Shown here in pieces: positions 1-8,735 of a stretch of 64,000 nucleotides of DNA (its first letter is position 1; every line of letters starts with the position of its first letter). The DNA lies in assembly GCF_033446685.1 (NCBI RefSeq), contig NZ_JAWQLY010000005.1, forward strand, positions 186,001-250,000, in the 5' to 3' direction. This DNA comes from Modicisalibacter sp033446685. GTDB taxonomy: Bacteria; Pseudomonadota; Gammaproteobacteria; Pseudomonadales; Halomonadaceae. A program made the translations under genes and the position numbers. The notes under the pieces were generated by a model, which was not told the DNA's origin, searched no databases, and saw only the letters and a list, made by a program, of their open reading frames with translations.

Positions 1-119
1 TCATCCGGAACTGCATTGGGATCGACGAGGTACTGTTCGTAGAGCGCTTCAACATAGTGAGCGTTGCCGCCGCTCACATGCGAAGTGCGCCACATCAACT
101 CCATAATGCCTTCTTGCAT
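1..119 (-). CDS. sucA: 2-oxoglutarate dehydrogenase E1 component, N-terminal fragment
   Basis: This is the first 39 codons of the E1 subunit of the 2-oxoglutarate dehydrogenase complex, which decarboxylates 2-oxoglutarate in the TCA cycle. The rest lies beyond the left edge. The translation begins MQEGIMELMWRTSHVSGGNA and continues AHYVEALYEQYLVDP, which is the conserved E1 start (substrate-channel and E2-binding segment). The ATG at 119 is preceded by an AGGGTGA ribosome site. It follows sdhB on the same strand after a 243-bp gap, the usual sdhCDAB-sucAB order. The fragment is too short to show the thiamine-diphosphate domain, so identity rests on the start sequence and the position. Confidence 0.88.
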   Translation of the reverse strand, partial: MQEGIMELMWRTSHVSGGNAHYVEALYEQYLVDPNAVPD

Positions 120-248
120 CTCTAGGTCACCCTGCGCTGATGGGGTGTTGTCGGCGCCGCATGCGATAACGCTCCGGCGTCACTCATTGCTCACTACTCA
201 TTACTTAGGGTAGCCGGGGCGGCGCCCACGCAATTCGGCGGCCGTGAT

Positions 249-286
249 CGTCAAGAGCCGGTGCCCCAGGGCACCGGCTCTTGACG
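249..286. terminator. Perfect 17-bp hairpin between sdhB and sucA
   Basis: Two perfect 17-base arms (249-265 and 270-286) flank a CCAG loop. There is no T-run on either side, so this is not a standard Rho-independent terminator. It could be an mRNA-stabilising or partially terminating structure that sets the ratio of sdh to suc transcripts, or a REP-like element. Confidence 0.6.
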
Positions 287-362
287 CTTGGGCCGGCTCT
301 ACCCGCGGCACGCAACCCCGGGTAGGAACGGGGACCAATGATAACAAGTCACCCGTTCCGAT

Positions 363-1073
363 TTAAGTGGCATTCGCCAACAGCAGCTCGCGAATCTTGC
401 CGATCGCCCGGGTCGGATTGAGTCCCTTGGGACACACCGCGACGCAGTTCATGATGCCGCGGCAGCGGAACACGCTGAACGGATCCTCGAGCTCGGACAG
501 CCGCTCGCGGGTCGCGGTGTCACGCGAATCGGCGAGGAAGCGGTAGGCCTGCAGCAGACCCGCCGGGCCGACGAACTTGTCCGGGTTCCACCAGAACGAC
601 GGGCACGAGGTCGAACAGCAGGCGCACAGAATGCACTCGTAGAGGCCGTCGAGCTTGTCGCGCTCTTCCGGCGACTGCAGGCGTTCGATGGCCGGCGCGG
701 TATTCTCGTTTTGCAGGTACGGCTGAATACGCTCGTACTGCTTGTAGAAAATCCCCATGTCGACCACCAGGTCGCGGATGACCGGCAGCCCCGGCAGCGG
801 GCGCAACACCAGCTTGCCGTTCTTGATGACGTCGGAAATCGCCGTGACGCAGGCCAGGCCGTTGGTGCCGTTCATGTTCATCCCGTCGGAGCCGCACACA
901 CCCTCGCGGCAGCTACGACGATAGGCCATCGAGCTGTCCTGCTGCTTGATGATCTCGAGGACGTTCAGGACCATTAAGTCGCGGCCCTGGGTGTCCACCT
1001 GGAACTCCTGCATGTACGGCGCGGAGTCGGCTTCCGGGTTGTAGCGGTAGACGGATACCTGAAGCATGGACAT
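363..1073 (-). CDS. sdhB: Succinate dehydrogenase iron-sulfur subunit
   Basis: This subunit carries electrons from SdhA to quinone through three iron-sulfur clusters in the membrane-bound succinate dehydrogenase (complex II). Cysteine motifs are in family order: CREGVCGSDG with a later C for the [2Fe-2S] cluster, CILCACCSTSCP for [4Fe-4S], and CRGIMNCVAVCP for [3Fe-4S]. At 236 residues it matches the usual 235-240. The reading frame is open upstream to a TTG inside the end of sdhA. The ATG at 1073 is preferred because AGGGGG lies 6 bases before it. It is the last gene of sdhCDAB and sits 11 bp after sdhA, so the two are very likely co-translated. Confidence 0.97.
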   Translation of the reverse strand: MSMLQVSVYRYNPEADSAPYMQEFQVDTQGRDLMVLNVLEIIKQQDSSMAYRRSCREGVCGSDGMNMNGTNGLACVTAISDVIKNGKLVLRPLPGLPVIRDLVVDMGIFYKQYERIQPYLQNENTAPAIERLQSPEERDKLDGLYECILCACCSTSCPSFWWNPDKFVGPAGLLQAYRFLADSRDTATRERLSELEDPFSVFRCRGIMNCVAVCPKGLNPTRAIGKIRELLLANAT

Positions 1074-1084
1074 CGTGGTCCCCC

Positions 1085-2857
1085 TCAATAAGTACGGACT
1101 TTCGGCTCGAAGGTATCGAGCGTCTTCGGCTGGAAATTCACATCACGCTTGCCCAGCTTCTTGTCGAGCGGGTGGTAGATGGAATGCTTCAGCCAGTTGA
1201 CGTCGTCCCGGTCCGGGTAGTCGTAACGGGAATGGGCGCCGCGGCTTTCCTTGCGCTCCAGCGCGGAAATGGCGGTGGCTTCGGCCACTTCCAGCAGGTT
1301 ATCGAGCTCCAGGGCTTCGACGCGCGCGGTGTTGAAGGCGTTGGACTTGTCGCCCAGATGCGCGTTGGCGATCCGCTCGCGCAGGTCGGCCAGCTTCTTG
1401 ACCCCTTCCTGCATGTGGTCTTCCTGGCGGAACACGCCGAACGAGGTCTGCATGGTTTCCTGCAATTCGGCACGCAGTGCCGGTATCGCCTCGCCACCGC
1501 TGGTGTCGTTCCAGCGGTTCATGCGTGCCAGCGCGCTGTCGATGTCCGACTGCGTCGCATCCAGGTATTCGACGCCTTCGTTGAGCGCGCTCTCGATGAA
1601 GATACCTGCGGCACGGCCGAACACCACCAGGTCGAGCAAGGAGTTGCCACCCAGGCGGTTGGCGCCGTGCACCGAGACGCAGGCCGCTTCGCCGCAGGCG
1701 AACAGGCCATTGATGATCTGGTCGTTGCCGTCGGCGTCCTGCATCAGCGCCTGACCGTGCACGTTGGTAGGCAGGCCACCCATCATGTAGTGGCAGGTCG
1801 GCACGACCGGAATCGGCTCCTTGGCCGGGTCCACCGAGGCGAAGGTCTTGGCCAGCTCGACGATGCCCGGCAAGCGCTTATGCAGCACCTCCTCGCCCAG
1901 GTGATCGAGCTTGAGCATCACGTGATCGCCGTTCTCGCCGCAACCGCGTCCTTCGAGGATCTCCATGACCATCGAACGGGCGACGACGTCGCGACCCGCC
2001 AGGTCCTTGGCGTTGGGCGCATAGCGCTCCATGAAGCGCTCGCCATCCTTGTTGACCAGGTAGCCGCCCTCGCCACGACAGCCTTCGGTGACCAGTACGC
2101 CGGCGCCGTAGATGCCGGTCGGGTGGAACTGCCACATCTCGATGTCCTGAACCGGGAAACCCGCACGCAGGGCCATGCCGATGCCATCGCCGGTATTGAT
2201 CAGGGCATTGGTGGTCGACGAGAAGATGCGCCCGGCCCCGCCGGTCGCCAGCACCGTGGCCTTGGCCTTGATGTGCACGACTTCACCGGTCTCGATGCAC
2301 AGCGCGATACAGCCGACCACGTCGCCGCTGGCGTTCTTGACCAGGTCCACCGCATACCACTCGTTGAGGAACACCGTGTCATTCTTCAGGTTGTTCTGAT
2401 AGAGAGTATGAAGCAGGGCGTGGCCGGTACGGTCGGCCGCCGCGCAAGTGCGCGCCGCCTGGCCGCCCTTGCCGAAATCCTTGGACTGGCCGCCGAACGG
2501 ACGCTGATAGATGCGCCCGTTGTCGAAACGCGAGAACGGCAGCCCCATGTGCTCGAGCTCGAAGACCGCCTTGGGGCCCTCGGAGCACATGTACTCGATC
2601 GCTTCCTGGTCGCCGATATAATCCGACCCCTTGACGGTGTCGTACATGTGCCAGCGCCAATCGTCGTTGGGGTCGGCTGAAGCGATGGCACAGGTAATCC
2701 CGCCCTGCGCGGACACGGTGTGCGAACGTGTCGGAAAGACCTTCGAGAGTACCGCGGTCTTCTTGCCGGACTTGGCCAGCTCGAGCGCGGCACGCAGGCC
2801 GGAGCCGCCGCCACCGATGATGATTGCATCGAACGTCAGGCTACGCATATTGGACAT
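1085..2857 (-). CDS. sdhA: Succinate dehydrogenase flavoprotein subunit
   Basis: This is the catalytic subunit that oxidises succinate to fumarate with covalently bound FAD. The N-terminus has the dinucleotide-binding motif IIIGGGGSGLRAALELA. The motif TRSHTVSAQGG holds the histidine that links to FAD. The substrate-binding stretches HPTGI and GGLPTNVHGQ and the CGE(A)ACVSVHGANRLGGNS segment are all intact. At 590 residues it matches the normal size (about 588-590). It lies 3 bp after sdhD and 11 bp before sdhB, inside the sdhCDAB operon. Nothing unusual was seen. Confidence 0.98.
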   Translation of the reverse strand: MSNMRSLTFDAIIIGGGGSGLRAALELAKSGKKTAVLSKVFPTRSHTVSAQGGITCAIASADPNDDWRWHMYDTVKGSDYIGDQEAIEYMCSEGPKAVFELEHMGLPFSRFDNGRIYQRPFGGQSKDFGKGGQAARTCAAADRTGHALLHTLYQNNLKNDTVFLNEWYAVDLVKNASGDVVGCIALCIETGEVVHIKAKATVLATGGAGRIFSSTTNALINTGDGIGMALRAGFPVQDIEMWQFHPTGIYGAGVLVTEGCRGEGGYLVNKDGERFMERYAPNAKDLAGRDVVARSMVMEILEGRGCGENGDHVMLKLDHLGEEVLHKRLPGIVELAKTFASVDPAKEPIPVVPTCHYMMGGLPTNVHGQALMQDADGNDQIINGLFACGEAACVSVHGANRLGGNSLLDLVVFGRAAGIFIESALNEGVEYLDATQSDIDSALARMNRWNDTSGGEAIPALRAELQETMQTSFGVFRQEDHMQEGVKKLADLRERIANAHLGDKSNAFNTARVEALELDNLLEVAEATAISALERKESRGAHSRYDYPDRDDVNWLKHSIYHPLDKKLGKRDVNFQPKTLDTFEPKVRTY

Positions 2858-2860
2858 GGA

Positions 2861-3208
2861 TCAGGCTCCCCAGAGAACTTGTACGCCCCACACCAGAAAG
2901 ATGAAGATGGCGAGAATGATGGCGATTTGGACGACAAAGCGGATACCGGTCGGCTTGATGTAGTCGGTGATCACGATCCACAGGCCGATCCAGGCATGAG
3001 CCGCCAGCGACACGAAGGCCAGCAGGGAGAAGATTCGCATCCAGGTCTGCGCGAACAAGCCGTTCCAGGTCGCGTAGTCGAGTCCCGGATGGAGCAGCAG
3101 GTAGCCGACCATAAACAGCGTATACAGGGCGAGGATAATCGCCGACACTCGCTGAATCAGCCAGTCGGACAGGCCGCTACGGCCGAAATTGGTGATGTTG
3201 GTTACCAT
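2861..3208 (-). CDS. sdhD: Succinate dehydrogenase membrane anchor subunit
   Basis: This small membrane protein forms the quinone and haem b site of complex II together with SdhC. It has three hydrophobic segments (about residues 20-40, 55-80 and 90-112) and the typical start NITNFGRSGLSDWLIQRVSA. Two in-frame ATGs are 6 bp apart. The second, at 3208, is preferred because GGAG lies 7 bases before it, whereas the first is only 1 base away. This gives 115 residues, the size of the E. coli protein. Its start overlaps the end of sdhC, indicating translational coupling. Confidence 0.93.
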   Translation of the reverse strand: MVTNITNFGRSGLSDWLIQRVSAIILALYTLFMVGYLLLHPGLDYATWNGLFAQTWMRIFSLLAFVSLAAHAWIGLWIVITDYIKPTGIRFVVQIAIILAIFIFLVWGVQVLWGA

Positions 3209-3579
3209 ACCCATACTCCTGCCAGTACCACGAGCACCGCGCTTGCCACGATGGTGATTTGCGCCTTCCGGTAGGCTTTTTCCAACTCGATGCCGTAGCC
3301 CATGTCCATGAACAGGTGGTTGACGCCGGCAACGAAGTGAATGGCTAGCGCCGACAGCAGCCCCCAGGCCACCAGCTTGGCCAGGAAGTTATGCTCGAGG
3401 GCATTGCGAACGGCTTCGAATCCTTCGGGAGACGACAGCGAGGCATCGAGCGCCCAGAAGCCGAAGATCAGGCCAATGAACAGAATGACGCCGGTAATAC
3501 GATGAGTAATCGAGGTTAATGCAGGTAGTGGAAAGGATATGGTCGAAAGATCTAGGTTTACGGGTCTTTTGCTATTCAC
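3202..3579 (-). CDS. sdhC: Succinate dehydrogenase cytochrome b556 subunit
   Basis: This is the larger membrane anchor and haem b subunit of complex II. The N-terminal RPVNLDLSTISFPLPALTSI and THRITGVILF segments are characteristic of SdhC. The haem-ligand histidine is expected in ALAIHFVAGVNHLFMD. Three transmembrane helices are visible in 125 residues, the normal size. The start is GTG at 3579 with AGAGAG upstream. It is the first gene of sdhCDAB. The last bases, GTATGGGTATGGTAA, also encode the sdhD start. Confidence 0.95.
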   Translation of the reverse strand: MNSKRPVNLDLSTISFPLPALTSITHRITGVILFIGLIFGFWALDASLSSPEGFEAVRNALEHNFLAKLVAWGLLSALAIHFVAGVNHLFMDMGYGIELEKAYRKAQITIVASAVLVVLAGVWVW

Positions 3580-3713
3580 GGCTCTCTACACACTCTCTTG
3601 GCCCGCTCATGCTCCGGTCAGGCTCGGTGGAACGGGCGGTGGTTTGAGGATCAGGCAATGGCGGCCGGCAAAACCACGCTTATCGCCTGCTCCCGCCAAT
3701 CGCGCGGGTTAAG

Positions 3714-3742
3714 ATTATAGGGACTGGCCACAGGCATGACAA
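3714..3742 (-). promoter_or_regulatory. Sigma70 promoter for sdhCDAB
   Basis: On the minus strand, TTGTCA (3742-3737) is followed by a 17-base spacer and a perfect TATAAT (3719-3714). Transcription would begin near 3707, giving a leader of about 125 bases before sdhC. The two boxes match consensus at 11 of 12 positions. Confidence 0.75.
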
Positions 3743-3769
3743 ATCGTTACCGCTGAATTGCGACCTCGG

Positions 3770-3786
3770 TGTTACCCTTGGTAACA
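3770..3786. promoter_or_regulatory. Operator-like inverted repeats between sdhC and gltA
   Basis: TGTTACCCTTGGTAACA has 7-base arms around CTT. A second inverted repeat, TGACATTAGTCA, lies at 3789-3800. Both sit between the two divergent promoters, upstream of sdhC and gltA, where a regulator could control both. I do not recognise the binding protein. They do not match the Anr/Fnr consensus. Confidence 0.35.
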
Positions 3787-3882
3787 AGTGACATTAGTCA
3801 TGAATGCCGCTCCGGCAGCAGCCACGCGGCTTCCGGGGCTTTTGCAGGCTTTCGGACCCGCCGCATGCGCACTATCGGCGAA

Positions 3883-3910
3883 TTGACATCGGCTTGGACA
3901 TTTCTATAGT
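3883..3910 (+). promoter_or_regulatory. Sigma70 promoter for gltA
   Basis: A perfect TTGACA at 3883-3888 is followed by 16 bases and TATAGT at 3905-3910. Transcription would begin near 3917, about 73 bases before the gltA start codon. This is divergent from the sdhC promoter. Confidence 0.72.
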
Positions 3911-3989
3911 GGGCAAACATTTTTTTGCCCGCCCGCCAAGCAGGACAACGAGTTACGTTCCGTATCGAGAATACTGAGAGGAGGCCGTC

Positions 3990-5276
<1,287 letters not shown>

Positions 5277-5278
5277 TC

Positions 5279-5304
5279 GAAAGGCCGCCGCAAGGCGGCC
5301 TTTC
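5279..5304 (+). terminator. Rho-independent-type terminator after gltA
   Basis: An 11-bp perfect stem (5279-5289 with 5294-5304) encloses a GCAA tetraloop and begins 3 bases after the gltA stop codon. The 3' arm ends in TTTCTCTTTC, a pyrimidine-rich tail. Confidence 0.82.
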
Positions 5305-5419
5305 TCTTTCCATGCCAACTGTGCAAATAACGACTCCGTGTAAATAGAGCGGCTCACTTGGCCTAGGCTGGAAACGTGACACCACGCCGCCACCGCTCAC
5401 CTGCCTGAGGAGCTTGATC

Positions 5420-6304
5420 ATGAGCCAGCAGATTCGTACCGCCGCCTTCATCGGACTGGGCGTCATGGGCTATCCCATGGCCGGCCACCTGGCCCGCGCC
5501 GGTATCGACGTACGCGTCTATAACCGCACCGCCGCCAAGGCCGAAACCTGGGTCGCCGAATATGGCGGCAGCCACCATCCGACCCCCGGCGAGGCCGCCC
5601 AGGGCGCCGATCTGGTACTGGTCTGCGTGGGCAACGACGACGACGTGCGCGAAGTCGTCACCGGCCCCGAGGGGGTCATGACCGGCATAAACGAGGCAGC
5701 GGTGCTGATCGATCACACCACCGCCTCCGCCGATCTGGCCCAGGAACTCGCCGTGGCCTGCCGCGAGCATGGCTGCCAGTTCATCGATGCGCCGGTGTCG
5801 GGCGGCCAACAGGGCGCCGAGAACGGCGCCCTGACCATCATGTGCGGGGGCGAGGAAGCCGCCTTCCAGCGCATACGCCCCGCCCTCGCCCAATATGGCC
5901 GTGCCGTGACCCTGATGGGCGAGGCCGGAGCGGGCCAGATGACCAAGATGGTCAATCAAATCTGTATTGCCGGACTGGTGCAGGGGCTCGCCGAAGGCTT
6001 GCACTTCGCCGAACGAGCCGGCCTCGATCGCGAACGCGTCGTCGAAGTGATCTCTCAGGGTGCAGCCGGTTCCTGGCAGATGGCCAATCGCCATCGGACG
6101 ATGATTGCCGGCGAATACGAACATGGCTTTGCGGTCAATTGGATGCGCAAGGACCTGAACATATGCCTGAGCGAGGCTCGCAAGCTCAGTGCCCGTCTTC
6201 CGGTGACCGCACTAGTCGATCAATTCTACGGCGACGTCCAGGCGATGGGCGGTGGACGCTGGGACACCTCGTCATTGCTCAAGCGCCTGGAGCAGGCCGG
6301 CTAG
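5420..6304 (+). CDS. NAD(P)-dependent beta-hydroxyacid dehydrogenase (3-hydroxyisobutyrate dehydrogenase family)
   Basis: This protein belongs to the family of 3-hydroxyisobutyrate dehydrogenase, tartronate semialdehyde reductase and related enzymes, which oxidise beta-hydroxyacids or reduce the semialdehydes. The N-terminal Rossmann motif is FIGLGVMGYPMAGHL. The substrate-binding signature is DAPVSGGQQGAENG. The catalytic Lys lies in GAGQMTKMVNQ. At 294 residues it is full length. The start at 5420 is chosen because GAGGAG lies 7 bases upstream; an upstream TTG has no ribosome site. It stands alone between gltA and a gene-free gap, so the substrate cannot be deduced from context. Confidence 0.9.
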   Translation: MSQQIRTAAFIGLGVMGYPMAGHLARAGIDVRVYNRTAAKAETWVAEYGGSHHPTPGEAAQGADLVLVCVGNDDDVREVVTGPEGVMTGINEAAVLIDHTTASADLAQELAVACREHGCQFIDAPVSGGQQGAENGALTIMCGGEEAAFQRIRPALAQYGRAVTLMGEAGAGQMTKMVNQICIAGLVQGLAEGLHFAERAGLDRERVVEVISQGAAGSWQMANRHRTMIAGEYEHGFAVNWMRKDLNICLSEARKLSARLPVTALVDQFYGDVQAMGGGRWDTSSLLKRLEQAG

Positions 6305-6747
6305 CCATTCCCTTCAGATCCCGGTTGTTCCTGTCGGGCTTGAGTCCTTTCGAGCTCGCCAGGAGCATCCTTCTACAGCCATCGTTTCGCAACTTTTGCA
6401 CCCTTTTCGCTTTTCCACACTTTCTGTGGATAAGCTTGTTTATAAGCTCTAGAAAAGGTCTCGCAATCGCCATGACATGCGGGTTGCCTACAAATCGGCT
6501 ATTTTTTAACCATCCATAACTTGCTGTTTAATAAAGGATTTTACAATCAGAAGCACAACCATGGGCCTGAGCGACAAACTGTGCACAAGCTAACATGGAG
6601 CAATAGGCGATGGGGAAAACTCGGTCGGCTTGTCAAGCCTTCGCGCGTTAAAAGTCAGTCGTGGGGGTGAACGCGCTCATATTGACATGCCCAGCGAATA
6701 GTCCCTTTTGATGGGCTGGCTAAACGGATGGGGAACAGCAAAAGAAG
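6305..6747. other. Gene-free AT-rich gap with paired DnaA-box-like sites
   Basis: No plausible gene is seen in these 443 bp. The stretch 6380-6570 is clearly more AT-rich than its surroundings. TTTTCCACA (6411-6419) and TGTGGATAA (6425-6433) form an inverted pair with 5 bases between the TCCACA/TGTGGA cores. The second is a perfect DnaA box on the reverse strand. A looser TGTGCACAA occurs near 6588. The gap lies just past the 3' end of tRNA-Glu, a common integration target, but no integrase or repeated tRNA end was found. Confidence 0.5.
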
Positions 6748-6823
6748 TGGCGTCCCATAGGGGGTTCGAACCCCTGTTACCGCCGTGAAAGGGCGGTGTC
6801 CTGGACCACTAGACGAATGGGAC
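6748..6823 (-). tRNA. tRNA-Glu (UUC)
   Basis: A 76-nt cloverleaf on the minus strand with encoded CCA. The 7-bp acceptor stem GTCCCAT/ATGGGAC is perfect, the T loop reads GGTTCGAACCC, and the anticodon loop CTTTCAC gives UUC. It is 22 bp downstream of tRNA-Ala on the same strand, so the two are probably one transcript. Both lie near gltX, whose product charges this tRNA. Confidence 0.97.
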
Positions 6824-6845
6824 GCAAAGAGGACGTTTCGCGAAA

Positions 6846-6921
6846 TGGTGGAGCCTAGCGGGATCGAACCGCTGACCTCGACACTGCCAGTGTCGCGCTC
6901 TCCCAGCTGAGCTAAGGCCCC
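6846..6921 (-). tRNA. tRNA-Ala (GGC)
   Basis: A 76-nt cloverleaf with encoded CCA. The acceptor stem GGGGCCT/AGGCTCC has one G-U pair, the D loop reads AGCTCAGCTGGGAGAGC, and the anticodon loop CTGGCAG gives GGC for alanine. It is first in the tRNA-Ala-tRNA-Glu transcript, 35 bp from the promoter -10 box. Confidence 0.97.
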
Positions 6922-6955
6922 TGAACCAACTGCTTAGTTCGCGAGAACGGGGCGT

Positions 6956-6984
6956 ATATTACTGATCAGCCCCGGATTAGTCAA
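6956..6984 (-). promoter_or_regulatory. Promoter of the tRNA-Ala-tRNA-Glu operon
   Basis: On the minus strand, TTGACT (6984-6979) is followed by 17 bases and TAATAT (6961-6956). The downstream ACGCCCCG discriminator is GC-rich, typical of stringently controlled stable-RNA promoters. The predicted start is near 6949, 28 bases before tRNA-Ala. Confidence 0.75.
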
Positions 6985-7001
6985 CCCTCGTGCTTCGCAC
7001 G

Positions 7002-7141
7002 AAGCTTTAAGCTTTAAGCTGTAAGCCTGAAGCTGGAAGATAAAGACCGCCCATATCGCTACTCCCAGCACGCTTCGGCAATCCCGGTACCGCAGGTCCT
7101 GCCGAGGTCTTCTTAAAGCTTACAGCTTATGGCTTACAGCT
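7002..7141. repeat. Long imperfect palindrome with 7-bp-periodic arms
   Basis: The left arm (7002-7036) is five consecutive heptads on the plus strand: AAGCTTT, AAGCTTT, AAGCTGT, AAGCCTG, AAGCTGG. The right arm (7114-7141) is four such heptads on the minus strand: AGCTGTA, AGCCATA, AGCTGTA, AGCTTTA. Outer blocks 7017-7027 and 7131-7141 are exactly complementary, as are inner blocks 7043-7048 and 7106-7111. Both pairs are centred near 7078. The right arm contains the gltX stop codon. It lies between gltX and the tRNA promoter and may end or stabilise gltX mRNA. A further GCTTACAGCTTAT copy is at 12278-12290. Confidence 0.7.
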
Positions 7142-8615
7142 CCCGATACTCCTTCTCGAGTTTCTTGGCCTGCTTCTTGGAGACACCGCCCAGCACCTCG
7201 ATGGCATGACGCAACCGGGCCCGGGTCATGTCGGACCCCAGAATCGCCATGGCGTCCATTACCGAGGTCGAGGTCGACGAGCCGGTAATGGCGATGAACA
7301 CCGGTGCCAGGAGAACCTTCATCTTGAGATCGAAGTGCTCGCACAGGCGCTTGACCTCGGCCAGCAGGCTTTCCTTGTCCCAACGCGATACCCCTTCGAG
7401 GCGCCACACCAACAGCTGCAGCAAGCGCAGGAGATCCTCCCTCTCGAGCTTGACCTCGTCAAAGCTGCGCGCGTCGATCGCCGGCAGCCCCGCAAAGAAA
7501 TGACCGGCCAACGGCATGACATCAGATAGCGTCTCGATGCGTGGACGCACCTGCGGCAATATCTGCCCCGCGTACTCATCATTGAAGGCCCATTCGCGCA
7601 GCGCCTGGAGCAAAGCCGCATCGTCAAGGTCCTCGCGGATATATACGCCATTCAGCCAAGTCAGCTTCTGCAGATCAAACACCGGCCCGCCCAGCGACAC
7701 ACGCTGGATGTCGAAGTGCGCCATCATCTCGTCGAGGGTGAACTTTTCACGATCATCGGGCATCGACCAGCCCATCCGCCCGAGGTAGTTGGTCACCGCC
7801 TGGGCGAGAAACCCCATGCGCCGATAGTAGTTGATCGAGGTGGGATTCTTGCGTTTGGAAAGCTTCGACTTGTCCGGATTGCGCAACAGCGGCATATGGC
7901 AGAGCCGGGGCATTTCCCAACCGAAGTATTCGTAAAGCAACTGATGCTTGGGCGCCGAGTTGATCCACTCCTCACCGCGCAGCACGTGGGTGATCCCCAT
8001 CAGATGATCATCGACGACGTTGGCCAGATGATAGGTCGGCATGCCATCGGACTTGAGCAGGATCTGGGCATCGACCTGCGCCCAATCGACTTCGATGCGC
8101 CCGCGTAGCATGTCCTCGACGACGCAGGTACCGGATTCGGGCACCTGCATGCGCACCACATAGGGCCACCCTTCGTTCTCGCGCCGCTTGGCCTCGTCGC
8201 CCGGCAGAGCCAGGTCAGCGGGCTTGAGCGCCAACTGCAGGCCTTGCGCCTTGCGCGACTCGCGCAATTCGTCGAGTTCTTCGCTGGTCCGATAACACTT
8301 GAAGGCGTGCCCCTTGTCCAGCAACTGACGGGCCATCTCGGCATAGATGTCGCCACGCTCGCTCTGGCGATAGGGCCCGTGCGGCCCACCGACATCCGGC
8401 CCTTCGTCCCACTCCAGGCCCAGCCAGCGCAGCGAATCGAGGATCATCTGTTCCGATTCGGGGGTCGAGCGCTGACGGTCGGTGTCCTCGATGCGCAGTA
8501 TGAATTGGCCACCGTGCTGGCGGGCGAAGCATAAGTTGAACAGCGCAATATAGGCGGTACCCACGTGCGGGTCGCCGGTGGGAGACGGGGCAATGCGTGT
8601 GCGTACGGTGGTCAT
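7134..8615 (-). CDS. gltX: Glutamyl-tRNA synthetase
   Basis: A class I aminoacyl-tRNA synthetase that charges tRNA-Glu in the cytoplasm. The HIGH-type motif is RIAPSPTGDPHVGTAY near residue 8. The KMSKS-type motif is SKLSKRKN near residue 250. At 493 residues it is full length. The start at 8615 follows GGACGAG. The last codons, including TAA, are inside a heptad-repeat palindrome, so the final residues (EYREL) are partly dictated by that repeat. Its cognate tRNA-Glu is encoded about 310 bp downstream on the same strand. Confidence 0.98.
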   Translation of the reverse strand: MTTVRTRIAPSPTGDPHVGTAYIALFNLCFARQHGGQFILRIEDTDRQRSTPESEQMILDSLRWLGLEWDEGPDVGGPHGPYRQSERGDIYAEMARQLLDKGHAFKCYRTSEELDELRESRKAQGLQLALKPADLALPGDEAKRRENEGWPYVVRMQVPESGTCVVEDMLRGRIEVDWAQVDAQILLKSDGMPTYHLANVVDDHLMGITHVLRGEEWINSAPKHQLLYEYFGWEMPRLCHMPLLRNPDKSKLSKRKNPTSINYYRRMGFLAQAVTNYLGRMGWSMPDDREKFTLDEMMAHFDIQRVSLGGPVFDLQKLTWLNGVYIREDLDDAALLQALREWAFNDEYAGQILPQVRPRIETLSDVMPLAGHFFAGLPAIDARSFDEVKLEREDLLRLLQLLVWRLEGVSRWDKESLLAEVKRLCEHFDLKMKVLLAPVFIAITGSSTSTSVMDAMAILGSDMTRARLRHAIEVLGGVSKKQAKKLEKEYREL

Positions 8616-8735
8616 CTCGTCCGTTTCCGTTGGCTCGGGTTGATGGCGGCATTATACGCACCTGGTATCCCTCCATCAGCCATGGATGAAACGAGCACCG
8701 GAAGAGGCACTCAAGGCGCCGCATGCCGGCCTTAG

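Noticed and set aside
1172..2680. A 502-codon open frame opposite sdhA
   Set aside because: Antisense to a clearly identified sdhA; composition is that of a GC-rich shadow frame.
6411..6600. Chromosomal replication origin
   Set aside because: Only one perfect DnaA box and one partner are present, and dnaA, dnaN, gidA or parAB are absent nearby.
6305..6921. Integrated island at the tRNA-Glu 3' end
   Set aside because: No integrase gene and no second copy of the tRNA end was seen in the gap. The flanking genes are ordinary chromosomal ones.
7002..7141. CRISPR-like array
   Set aside because: The repeats are 7 bp with no spacers and run in opposite directions in the two arms. No cas gene is nearby.
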